Below the pieces are notes generated by a model. That model was not told the origin of the DNA. It saw only the letters and a list, made by a program, of their open reading frames with translations, and did no database searches. From the NCBI GenBank assembly GCA_030674155.1, contig CM060316.1, positions 77,350,853 to 77,373,352 on the forward strand: a DNA stretch of 22,500 nucleotides, in the 5' to 3' direction. The DNA is from Stramonita haemastoma. Its lineage: Eukaryota; Mollusca; Gastropoda; Neogastropoda; Muricidae. The position numbers were made by a program, and so were the translations under genes. Of the stretch, positions 1 through 9,762 are shown piece by piece; positions within the stretch are counted from its first letter, which is position 1, and each line of letters starts with the position of its first letter.

Positions 1-114
1 CACACGCACGTATACACGCACACACACACACACACACACGCACACACACGCACGAACCCAGGCATGCACACCACGCACACACACGCACGAACATAGGCAT
101 GCACGCACGCACAC

Positions 115-191
<77 letters not shown>
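1..191. repeat. (CA)n microsatellite with CACG interruptions
   Basis: Almost pure alternating CA on the + strand. ACGC, GAACCCAGGCATG and similar interruptions lie in the first 115 bases, and purer CA follows to 191. It runs off the left edge of the window. The family A SINE head begins directly at its right end without a spacer. Confidence 0.97.
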
Positions 192-193
<2 letters not shown>

Positions 194-335
194 GATGGCC
201 TAGTGGTCAGAACATTGCGTTAGCAATCTAACGATTCGGGTTCGAATCCCATTGAAGGGGATATTTTCCCTTTGAGTTAAAGTCAGTGCAGACTCCATTT
301 TCCCCAAAGCCCTTTGGTTGAGACGATAACCCGCC
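192..335 (+). mobile_element. tRNA-derived SINE, family A, 5' part (copy A1)
   Basis: The head has an RNA polymerase III A box, TGGCCTAGTGG at 196-206, and a perfect consensus B box, GGTTCGAATCC at 239-249, spaced as in a tRNA. After the head come the family A body blocks: a T-rich block, a 'gttaaagtcagtgcagactcc' type block and 'ccaaagccctttggttgagac'. The same order occurs in the full copies at 6283-6639 and 22139-22490. Homology stops near 335, so the 3' half of the body and the tail are missing. The intact boxes could still be a pol III promoter, but the copy is incomplete. This is not a functional tRNA gene, because the acceptor stem does not close. Confidence 0.88.
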
Positions 336-489
336 AGGTACAGCCAAGTTTCGCTTACCCACAATTCACTTCCTGAAAACAAATTATGTGCACTGCTCCA
401 AGGACTCCTGAAGAAGCTAAAAGAGAAACCAAAACTGAACCCAAGTCAGCATCTGTCAACTGATAAGAGTCAGTCAATTAGCCACCACC

Positions 490-1740
490 TAGTCCAAGAA
501 CATTTTATTTTTGATGCAAAGTAATTGCTTCAAAATTTATGACTACACTAACTAGTAAATTGACCCTTCCTGATTACATTCCACTGGTTTTAATAAAAGT
601 TTTGTACGGGGGGGGGGGGGGATTTTACGTAAAAACACTTTTTATATCGAACTACTTTCTGTCGATTTCGCTAGTGGGCCGGAGTTTCAGTCACGCGCGC
701 AGCCTCGTTTTTGCGTCATTCGCAGTTTCAGGGTCAGACCCCTCCGCGAATTAATCAGAGATAGGCCTAAGTTTTCTTTGCTGACCATTATATAGCTATA
801 AATGGGATGTTCCAAAGTCCATATCGTTTGTGAATCTTGCTACAGTCACAGAAAGAATGAAAGTAATGAATAAAACCTGTGTGAAAAACCCAGGAAGAAG
901 ACAAAACAATATTGATGCAAGTCACCAACAAATCTGAGAATTAAAAAGTTTCAGCAATTAGGCAAACAATTAGATTCACTTCATCAACAACCAAATAAAC
1001 AACAACAAACAAGAGGGGGGGGGAGTTCTTTTTTTTTTAATTATTATTACCTTACCCTCCCACCTCCCTCCCATCCTCCTCCCCCACCACTCCCTTCCCC
1101 TCCCTCACTCCCCCACCCCCTCACCCCACCCCTCCCTCCACCCCCCCACCCACCCCCTCACTCCACCCTCCCACCACCCCCTCCTCCAACACCCTCCCCC
1201 CACTCCCCCTCCCCTATCCTCCCTCCCCTCCTCCCTCCCCCCCTCCCCCCACCCTCTTCCACCTCCCCTCCTCCTCCCCTTTGTGCTCCCTTTCTTTCCT
1301 CCCCTTATCCTTCTTCCCCCTCACCTATGCTTCTTCCTAGCACAAACATGGGAAGATAGACAACACATCACTCCAAAGCTCGGAGCTTTACAAGTTAGGG
1401 GCAGATTCCCCTACAGATCTGCAGTTCCTAACTCAAAACTTAACTTCTTGTCATCAAAGTTTTAAAACCTATATATTAGACTAACAATTCCACAATTTAA
1501 AGGTGTTCTTTTCTATATCTCTTCAGAATTTGAAAATAAAAGCTTACTTTCAAACATTTTGGTCCACCACACCCCGTTTCACATAGCTGAACACCACAGT
1601 CTACAATTTTACCTAAAAACTAATGCTTCATTTCCTTTACATACACACTTTTCTCTGGAATTCTCAGTGACTTCAAACAGTAAAAAGGAATCTCACTCTT
1701 TATAATAGCCTTTGAAGGGGAGGTAATATTGCCTTTAAAA
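490..1740 (+). repeat. Left arm of a large diverged inverted repeat
   Basis: Three blocks of this arm match the reverse complement of the right arm in the same order. The outer block at about 490-540 ('aagtaattgcttca') matches 5180-5245. The pyrimidine tract plus 1320-1460 matches 4375-4510 at high identity (roughly 85-90 percent by eye). Blocks at 1500-1640 and 1690-1735 ('gaaggggaggtaatat') match 4100-4340 more weakly. The stretch 545-1020 shows no clear partner; it holds a 14-base poly-G run at 608-621 and otherwise nothing I recognise. The arms may be two inverted copies of an unidentified mobile element or a local inverted duplication. Confidence 0.72.
1050..1320. repeat. C-rich polypyrimidine tract in the left arm
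   Basis: About 270 bases of nearly uninterrupted C and T, dominated by CCCTCC and CCCACC runs with scattered A. The complementary strand is G-rich with many closely spaced G runs, which is G-quadruplex and triplex-prone composition. The equivalent tract in the right arm (4500-4890) has the G-rich strand on top. Confidence 0.95.
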
Positions 1741-1849
1741 TGTTTTATCAGGCACTAGAATGTGTCAAAAACTCTAAATACAGTTGAGCAACATTCATCT
1801 GCAGTATAACTTCACTTTCTCTTTTCATTCAAAAATTGAAATGCCATAA

Positions 1850-2263
1850 GATTTTCAACCAAGCATTAAGATTTTATACCCATTTCTCAGTAATCATCAT
1901 CAGCTTGTTGAAATTGGGCCAATGAGATCCGCCTGTGAAATATCTGTGAAAAATGGAATACCACAAGGATCGATACTAGGAACACTTCTTTTCTTTATCT
2001 CTAGTGATAACAACCTACCTCTGCATATTCATTGTTTATGTCAAATATTTGTTGATGATACATCAATTCAATGTAACAGCAGTGTTCCAAACCAGCTTGT
2101 AAGTGATATGCAGGCAGATATTGATAAACTTATTCAATAGACAGAACTCAATCATATGTCTCTTATTTCAAACAAAACAAAGTGTATGTTTATAACCACT
2201 AGGCAAAAAAGACAGAAATTGCATCCTCCAATGGTGCCACTACAAAACGAGTTCATCACAAAA
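1850..2263 (+). pseudogene. LINE reverse transcriptase fragment (non-LTR retrotransposon), decayed
   Basis: The + frame reads through the central palm of a non-LTR reverse transcriptase. It has a GIPQGS motif (1955-1972; family form G-V/I-PQGS) followed by ILGTLLFF, then LPLHI. The catalytic box reads FVDD (2048-2059), where active families have FADD or YADD. After a TAG at 2138-2140, probably a former tryptophan codon, the same frame continues with a TKCM.ITTRQKRQ-like stretch to a TGA near 2263. Upstream codons to about 1850 still resemble the segment before the motif (FLSN..Q.VE), and a TAA lies at 1847. Only about 135 codons survive, without endonuclease or C-terminal parts. It most resembles the CR1/jockey group, but the clade is uncertain. 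It is not expressed as a functional enzyme. Confidence 0.88.
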
Positions 2264-2344
2264 TGACAAACAAATAGCATTAAAACCTCAAAACATTTTT
2301 TAAACTACATCAATTTCTTTAAAATACACAATGTACACATGTGA

Positions 2345-4066
2345 ATGACAACTAATGAATTTTCAAGAAATACCTGCACATCTTATGAATTTTGAGAGAC
2401 AGGAGAACTTTTCAAGATTTACACTTCATCAGCCTTCAAAATTTATAACTGGACAAGGGTTGAAGAAAATGCTGAGGATTAAAATCTTGTTGTAAATTTA
2501 TAAAGTGGGGACAATCCATCATAAAATAAAATTCATCCCCTAAAACACATATCAAATTGTATTTTGAACACATTCTTTATTCCTGTGGTATGTTATGGAA
2601 ATGTCCATCCTCAATGGGAAACTTGTGAAAACTACAACAAAAAATTTTATAAAAGCGTAAACATATATTCCTTACCAAAATCGATCTTCAAATTTCTATA
2701 ATAAAGGGGTCTTCTATTATCCCACGGCTCACTTCTCCATTCATTAACAAAATTTTCTATTAAGAAGGCTTTGATATGTGAAATTTTAACTTTGGTGTGT
2801 GAACTTTTAAATACTTGAAGAAAATTAATACTTGAACACAACTGTCTCTCCCACAAAGTCAAATCCGCTTTGTACTAAGATATTTTAATCATAATTAGCC
2901 ATGCTGATTGAATCAAGTATTTGTCAAGTAAATCTATCATCATCTGGTAAACACTTGATTGCAGCTTTTCATTGTGGAAGTGGAGCAGCTGTATCCAGAA
3001 ACACACCATTCCATTAGAGACCAAACTAGACAAGGGATATCTGCCAGTTTCTCCATATACTAACCCTCTTAGTCTGAACCCAGATTTGCTGGGATTGAAT
3101 AAATTACCCCCTCTGAAACCTGATTTGGTAGGATTTACACACAATAGATTTCCATAAGGCTGTGACCATCACTAATTGCTACCACATGTCAAAGCTCTAT
3201 CAGGCTAGAATTAGAAGCCCTGCTGAGAATCTGGAAGTAATTGTAGCTGCTGGTATGTAGGAAAAGGCTAGCAAGCATATGTGCCTGACCTGACTTTGTA
3301 ATGGAATGCAAAATCTAGGGGCAGTTTGTGTTAAGAGCATCTGAATGCAAGAGGGCTAAAGGAAAACTATATTTTAAAACCTTTAACTGAAACTTATGAG
3401 TTTTTTTCATATCCCCAAATTTCACATCCATTCAACAAAACAAGTACAATAATTTTATGGAATAAATCATGTGCCACATGTGTATGTAGTTCTATTTGCT
3501 GTGCGTCCTTATCAAGCTAAACATGACTTGAGCAGCTTTATCCTAAGCAGTTTTCATGCATTACATTTTCATATGCCCGTAATTTCACATCAATACAATA
3601 AAACACATACAACGATTTTATATGTACTTAGTTCTTTTGCCATGCAGTCTTTATCAATTAAACATGACTTAAGTAGCTTTATCATAAGCACTTGTCTTGT
3701 ATTTTGCAAAACTACCACTGCTACTGAAGTTGATTCCTAAATATTTAAAACTGTTAAGAATTTCAAGGGCTTTCCTGCTATGTTACATAATTATTCCGCT
3801 TTTCTGTTATTTTACATAATTATTACAAGATCTATTGTGGCCGAATGTCATGATTTGGGTTTTCACTAGATTTACAATAAGTTTCTAATGAGAACAGTAA
3901 GTATCCAAAATGTCTAAAGCATCTTGTAACCCTTCTTGTAGTGGAGAATAAAATGGTATCCTGGGCATAAAGTAAAAGTTGAACATAACTGGTTAATATT
4001 TTGCCATGAGATGAAAGTTGAATATGCAGTGTTAAGCAATTTCTTATAAATATTGTTCCAAATCAT
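2345..4066 (-). pseudogene. LINE pol relic: RT end plus complete C-terminal region
   Basis: Read on the - strand from 4066 down, this is the second half of a LINE ORF2-type protein. In order: NIFIN-like palm motif; catalytic box as YAQD (3958-3969, expected YADD); a frameshift; KLIVNLVKTQIMTFG (about 3884-3834); NSFKYLGINFSSSG (about 3757-3708); NGCEIWGYEK (3437-3405); VYGETGRYPL (3060-3032); an alpha-helical KAFLIENFVNEW.SE stretch (about 2780-2730); then a GDEFYF...DCPHF motif (about 2545-2510). Order and motifs match the RT and downstream domain of jockey-like LINEs common in molluscs and cnidarians. Many stops and frame changes make it a dead copy. The endonuclease and N-terminal RT are absent; the 5' break at about 4066 coincides with the inner end of the right inverted arm. 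An internal duplication lies at 3408-3700. Confidence 0.9.
3408..3700 (-). repeat. Tandem duplication inside the LINE relic
   Basis: The segment beginning 'catatccccaaatttcaca' at 3408 recurs as 'catatgcccgtaatttcaca' at 3570. The segment 'aacatgacttgagcagcttt' at 3519 recurs as 'aacatgacttaagtagcttt' at 3661. The period is therefore about 142-162 bp. The two units encode two diverged copies of the YGCEIWGYE region of the RT C-terminus, an arrangement not expected in an intact LINE. Confidence 0.85.
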
Positions 4067-4094
4067 TCAGAGTGTGTGTGTGTGCTACTTGATA

Positions 4095-5245
4095 TCGATA
4101 TTACTTCCCCTTCACATGCTACATATCCTTTTAAAGAGTTGCATCCCTTTTAATTGTTTGCAGTTGCTTTGTAGTCCAGATCAAAGGTTTCATTTGATGG
4201 AAATGAAGCAGTAGTTTTGATATGAAATTGTAGACTTACTGTTGACCTGTGTGAAAGAAGTACAAGGCAAAAGTAAATGATTGTAGGCTTAGATGTTTTT
4301 CAATTTGTGAACATATAGTAAAAGACACCTTTGGAATTTGAAGTTGTTGGTTTAATGATAAGTTGTAAAAATGGGAAGACAAAAAGTTAAGCTGTGAGTT
4401 GAGAATTGCAGATCTGTAGGAGGATCTGCCCCTAACTTCTAATGCTCCGATCTTTGGAGTGATGTGTTGTCTATCTTCCTATGTTTGTGATAGGGAGAAG
4501 CATAGGGGAGGGGAGGGGAGGAGGAGGTGGGGAGGGCAGGGAGGGGGTAGAGAGGAAGGAGGCGGGGAGGGCAGGGAGGGGGTAGAGAGGAAGGAGGCGG
4601 AGGGGGGAGGGAGGGCGAGGGGGGAAGGGAGAGGTGGGGGGAGTGGAGGAGGGGGTGGGAGAGGGTTGGGGAGGGAGGAGGGGAAGGAAGAGGGGGTGGA
4701 GGGAGGGTAGGGAGGGGGAGGGCTGGGTGGGGGAGAGGGTGGGGGGAGGGAGGGGAGGGTTTGGGGGGATAGGAGAGGGAGGGGGAGTGTGGGGGAGAGT
4801 GTAGATGGGGGAGGGAAAGGGAGGGGTGGGAATTGAGAGGGAGGGAGAGGAGGGTTTGTTGGTGGGGTAGGGAGGGGGAGTTGTGGTTGGGGAAGGTGAG
4901 GGTGAAGGTGATTGCCTGTTGCCAGTACTTTTGTATTCACTGACAATTATACTTGGTTTGAAGGTTTGGGTCACTAATGTTAGGAGGGTGGGTAAGCAAA
5001 TAACAACAGCATGTATCAAACATCATGTTCTTTGCATCATTTGAATGCATTTTTGGGTGTTTAACATTATTACACTCATAATGATTGCACAATGTTCAAA
5101 GTTTGCTGCCTACAGTAATGTTATCTGTAAACTTTTCTCAAATTTGCAAACGGGAAGTGCAAAAAACATATTACAAGTGAAAAAAAATTGTGAAGCAATT
5201 ACTTTTTGCGAAAGTCCTTTTTGGGGCAAAATGTTCCTGGACTAA
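4095..5245 (-). repeat. Right arm of the large diverged inverted repeat
   Basis: Reverse-complement partner of 490-1740. The best-preserved part is 4375-4510 against 1320-1460, which shares the run 'agatagacaacacatcactc' (in left-arm orientation) and most of its surroundings. The outer block 5180-5245 matches 490-540. Between 4900 and 5170 I see no certain counterpart and no gene, only AT-rich sequence. The inner end lies beside the 5' break of the - strand LINE relic. Confidence 0.72.
4500..4890. repeat. G-rich polypurine tract in the right arm
   Basis: About 390 bases made almost wholly of G and A with runs of 3-6 G separated by 1-5 bases, plus a directly repeated unit of about 43 bp (4534-4577 and 4577-4600 share 'gcagggagggggtagagagg'). 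The composition satisfies the usual G-quadruplex pattern many times over. Long glycine-, arginine- or proline-rich open frames on both strands are a consequence of the composition. Confidence 0.95.
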
Positions 5246-5383
5246 CCCCCCTTTCCCCTACCTTTCCCTGCCGCTGCTCCCTTTGTTCCCTAGGGAGCCT
5301 AGCAGTCAGACAACCGGTCAGAAAGCTGAGAGTAGGCCATGGTACATGAAATAAAGCAGAGTGAACTTAAAGGGGCACACAGT

Positions 5384-5790
5384 GCAGTATGACAGAATAC
5401 TATACAATTCTGATCACTGCAATCCGATACGATATAATACAATACTATACAATGCAATACAATACGATACAACACGATACGATACCATACGATATGATAC
5501 AATACAATACAATGCGACACTTTACGATACCATACGATACAATACAATACAATACAAAACAAAACAATACAATACAATACAATACAATACAATACAATAC
5601 AATACGATACGATACGACACGATACGATACGATACGATACAATACAATACAATACAATACAATACAATACAATACGACACGATACGACACGATACGATAC
5701 AATACAATACATTACAATACAATACAATACAATACAATACAATACGATTCAATACAATACAATATGATACGACAAAATACAATGCAAAAC
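5384..5790. repeat. (AATAC)n / (GATAC)n pentanucleotide array
   Basis: About 80 tandem pentamers on the + strand. Blocks of AATAC alternate with blocks of GATAC or GACAC, and there is a short AAAACAAAAC interruption near 5555. The open frames on both strands arise because the pentamer contains no stop in those phases. The left end (5384-5470) is more degenerate. A family C SINE 3' fragment, whose own end reads 'gcaatacaaagc', lies 70 bp downstream. Confidence 0.96.
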
Positions 5791-5858
5791 AACACAATGC
5801 TGAAGGCAGCACACATGGGGGTGCTTTGACTCTGGTCCCATAGAAGAACAAATTTACT

Positions 5859-6000
5859 ATACATGCAGACAGAAAAATTCAAAAATATAATGGGTGGCGC
5901 TGCTCTTGTGTCCACGTGCTTTCTCGAGGGGGGGGGGGGTAGGAGAGCAGCCCGAATTTCACCCAGAGAACTCTGCCCTATGGTGTGCAATACAAAGCTT
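5859..6000 (+). mobile_element. SINE family C, 3' part of body
   Basis: The start 'tatacatgcagacagaaaa' aligns with 'tataccggcagacagaatt' at 21862-21881, the end of the other family C copy, so the two fragments overlap by about 20 bp. The following 'gggtggcgctg', a G run (5928-5939), 'gagcagcccgaatttcac' and 'cagagaactctg' match what I remember of the 3' half of a widespread molluscan SINE ending in a pentamer-like tail. That identification is from memory and needs a search. It ends near 'gcaatacaaagc' at about 6000. Confidence 0.62.
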
Positions 6001-6102
6001 GAAGGCAGGACGCGGGAGGTGGAGTGACTTCATCTTTAAAGACCTTGGACTCTGATTTCTTCATCTTCGAGCTTCTCCTTTCTCCCCTGTCTGGCCTTTT
6101 CC

Positions 6103-6893
<791 letters not shown>

Positions 6894-7760
6894 ACCAGCC
6901 GCCATGGCGCAGTGGTTAGCGCCGTGGATTCCGGACTGGAAGGTCGCGGGTTCGAATCCCATAAGTCATAGGGATTTTTTCGGGCTCCGGCCGGCTCCTA
7001 CCCAGAGTGAGTGTGCTGTGGGCTCAGTGGGGAGACTGGGACCACACAGTCGAGCTTCATCCACTTTACGGATGCGAATTTGAGAGTGTTGCTCAAATTA
7101 CCTGACCAACACTGCAGGTGTCTGTATCTCTCGGGCCTGGTTGACGCCGGGATATATTATGACAGTAAGCGTAGAGAACAACCCTGTCAAGTAGTCTCAA
7201 AGCGGATGCACCTCCACAGCAGCATCATTACATCATCCTCATCATCATTGATCATCATGCAATAATAAAAATTGCCTCTGATTCGGTGGCCTCCGTTGCT
7301 CTGGTCTCATGGTGACCTCAGATTCGGTTTCCCCATACGCTTCTGTGCCTGTGGTGAATTTGTGTCAAAGTCTTTGGGGTTGGGGGTTCGTGGGGAGGCG
7401 GTCGTTGGAGGGACGTTGTGGTGGTCGCCACCTTGGGTGGGTGACTCACTCAGTCTGGCTCCGCGACTGAGCTAATACTGTCGTTAGTAAGGGGCTTAGT
7501 AGGTGGTGTCCTGCGTATGTTAGCTCAGAACAGGCACCACTGAACACCACCAAAGTGACCCAGCAGAAGTGCAGGGCCCCTCTGGCTGGTGGCCCCGCGG
7601 CGGCCTAATATTGATGAACTCCCTGTGGACTCCCGACCCCGGGGGTGAGACACAACGAATCTGGGTATGGCTGTGGCTGGGAGATTGAAATGAGCGGCGT
7701 GGGAACAGCAGTACGGGAGCGTCACAGAAGACGAGGCAGCAAAAAAAAAAAAAAAAAAAA
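6894..7760 (+). mobile_element. Long tRNA-headed, poly(A)-tailed non-coding retroelement, family B (copy B1)
   Basis: A tRNA-like head carries A box TGGCGCAGTGG (6905-6915) and a perfect B box GGTTCGAATCC (6949-6959). It is followed by about 770 bp of body and exactly 20 A (7741-7760). The unit recurs at 10747-11750, so it is a real repeat. At 867 bp it is two to three times the usual SINE length, yet contains no RT or endonuclease motif. It is flanked by TG runs (6882-6893 and 7761-7771) compatible with a target-site duplication of 11-12 bp, although the target is itself a GT repeat. An 84-codon open frame at 7011-7265 has a partner in the other copy but shows no coding constraint. The copy is CpG-rich and apparently young. 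It could be a composite of a SINE and another repeat. Confidence 0.85.
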
Positions 7761-8133
7761 TGTGTGTGTGTTGGGGTGTTTTCTGTATACATCTCTCAAG
7801 GCCTAATGGAAAAGTGATAATAACCAGAGAGCTGGAAAAAAGCACCTGTAAAGCGAAGTGGAGAGCAGAGAGGGTGTAACCTGAAACCTGTGTACTTCTC
7901 CTGCAGCTACAGCAGCATCACGGCACTGCACGGCACTCCCTCCCCCCACCTCTGATAACAGCTGAAGATGGGGCAACACTTGATCTCAGTTTTCACCTGT
8001 TCCCTGCTGTCAGTCTCTATTTTAAAAGAGAGATAGCTTAAAAGCATGTAGTGAGGTGGGGGGGGGGGGGTTGTTCTTTTTTCTCTTCTGTGTTTGATTT
8101 TTGTCCATCCTTTTCATTCGTGATCTTTGAAAG

Positions 8134-8366
<233 letters not shown>

Positions 8367-8484
8367 GAATATTGAAATGTGTTTTCATATAGTCTTTTGT
8401 GTTTAAAGGATTTTATGTTGTTGTTGTTGTTTTTAATCTGTTTTTTTCCCCTCTTTTATGCCTACTTTGCTTTGTTTTTCCCGC

Positions 8485-8633
<149 letters not shown>

Positions 8634-8834
8634 TTATATATTTGTAATGCCTTCTGTTTCATGGTCCTGAATATTTGCTATTTTTTAAATGTTTTTTGCT
8701 ATGTTATTTTTTGTTTAAATAATTATCAGTGTATCCAGTTGGGATGACGCGTTTTGTTGAATGTATTCTGTTTTCTTTTTTTTTTTTTTAAATATTGTTT
8801 GAACTGCTGCTGGTGGTGATGCTGGTATGTAGGG

Positions 8835-8956
8835 GTAGGGAGGGGGTTTCTTAGCTTTATTCCCTGATCAGGGCAAGGGCCGGATGAAAAAAAGTATGTA
8901 ATGCTTACTTACTCTGTTACCCTTGAAAAATAAAGATTATTCATTCATTCTCTCTC
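8835..8956 (+). mobile_element. LINE-like 3' end with polyadenylation signal and (ATTC)n tail
   Basis: The sequence 'cagggcaagggccggatg', then AATAAA at 8929-8934, then 'gattattcattcattc', looks like the 3' terminus of a non-LTR element. Such elements often end in a polyadenylation-like signal and a short tandem tail. T-rich sequence from 8362 may be its 3' untranslated region. No ORF remains upstream, so a host-gene 3' end cannot be excluded. Confidence 0.45.
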
Positions 8957-9221
8957 TCTTGTGTGTTAGTTATTTAGTTAGTCCTTCCACTCAGAGAAGC
9001 AAAGACACAGTCAGAATGATGGACAGACGGACGGACTGTAAAAAAAAAATAGAGACAAACAGTAGCCTACAAAAAGAAAAAAGATAAGAAAGACGTAGAT
9101 AGATAAAGTAAGACAGATGTGGGCAGATACAAAATATACAGAGACAGAAAGAAATAGAGGTACAAAGGTGAGAGCAAGACGTGGAGATGGAGACTGAGAA
9201 TAACATAATGATAGATCAGGA

Positions 9222-9337
9222 TACCAATGGTGAGATTTTGCCAAAATGCAGTAATCCAATTTCTGAATACCAAGCTTTAATCAAAAGGCTAAATGTTGGG
9301 CAAAAACGGTCACCTAAACAAAATCTCACCATTGGTA
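9222..9337. repeat. 19-bp perfect inverted repeat around a 78-base loop
   Basis: TACCAATGGTGAGATTTTG at 9222-9240 is the exact reverse complement of 9319-9337. The 116-bp unit begins and ends with TA, so a small non-autonomous DNA transposon (MITE) with a TA target site is possible. So is a chance hairpin. The loop has no recognisable content, and no second copy occurs in the window. Confidence 0.7.
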
Positions 9338-9762
9338 AAACTCAGCAAGCTGGGGAATGGAAAAAAAAAGATAAACATCTCTCTTTTTTTCTGATTGCAA
9401 GATTTCAGTGCTTTGTACAGTTCATGTACATCTGGCTCAGAGGCAAATACATCTAGGTGGCAGATGTCGGGTCTGGTATAAGTCTCTAGAAGCATGGAGG
9501 ATGTATTTCTGCTTCTATATACCACCAAACCCTGAAACAACTCACATGATTTTAGCATGCATGCCTCATATTCTACCTGTTTATAAAGACATAAGGGATC
9601 AGTGAGCTTTGGGATGAGTGCTGATAAGTAAGGCATAGACTAGAAATCTAGAAGATCGGGTTAACAAAAAATATGTAAACAACATCACTGAGAGGATAAA
9701 AAAAAATTGCCCAAACCCAGGCCTTAGCACACAACCACCACAACTGGAGAAAAGCTGTGTTG
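9338..9762. other. Unassigned sequence
   Basis: No repeat, RNA or convincing coding signal. A 108-codon open frame on the - strand (9636-9310) has no motif I recognise and begins inside the inverted-repeat element. Confidence 0.5.

Noticed and set aside
196..249. A functional tRNA gene
   Set aside because: A and B boxes are good, but the acceptor stem does not pair and the sequence continues into the SINE body shared with other copies.
4471..5019. 182- and 155-codon Pro/Ser-rich and Gly-rich open frames
   Set aside because: They overlap in several frames of the same purine/pyrimidine tract; the composition alone removes stop codons.
5299..5851. Six overlapping 85-160-codon open frames
   Set aside because: All are readings of the AATAC pentamer array, which has no stop in most phases on both strands.
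6905..6959. A functional tRNA gene at the head of family B
   Set aside because: Same reason: it is the promoter head of a dispersed element and has an 800-bp body and poly(A) tail.
9310..9636. 108-codon - strand open frame
   Set aside because: It starts in unassigned sequence and ends inside the 19-bp inverted repeat element; no recognisable domain.
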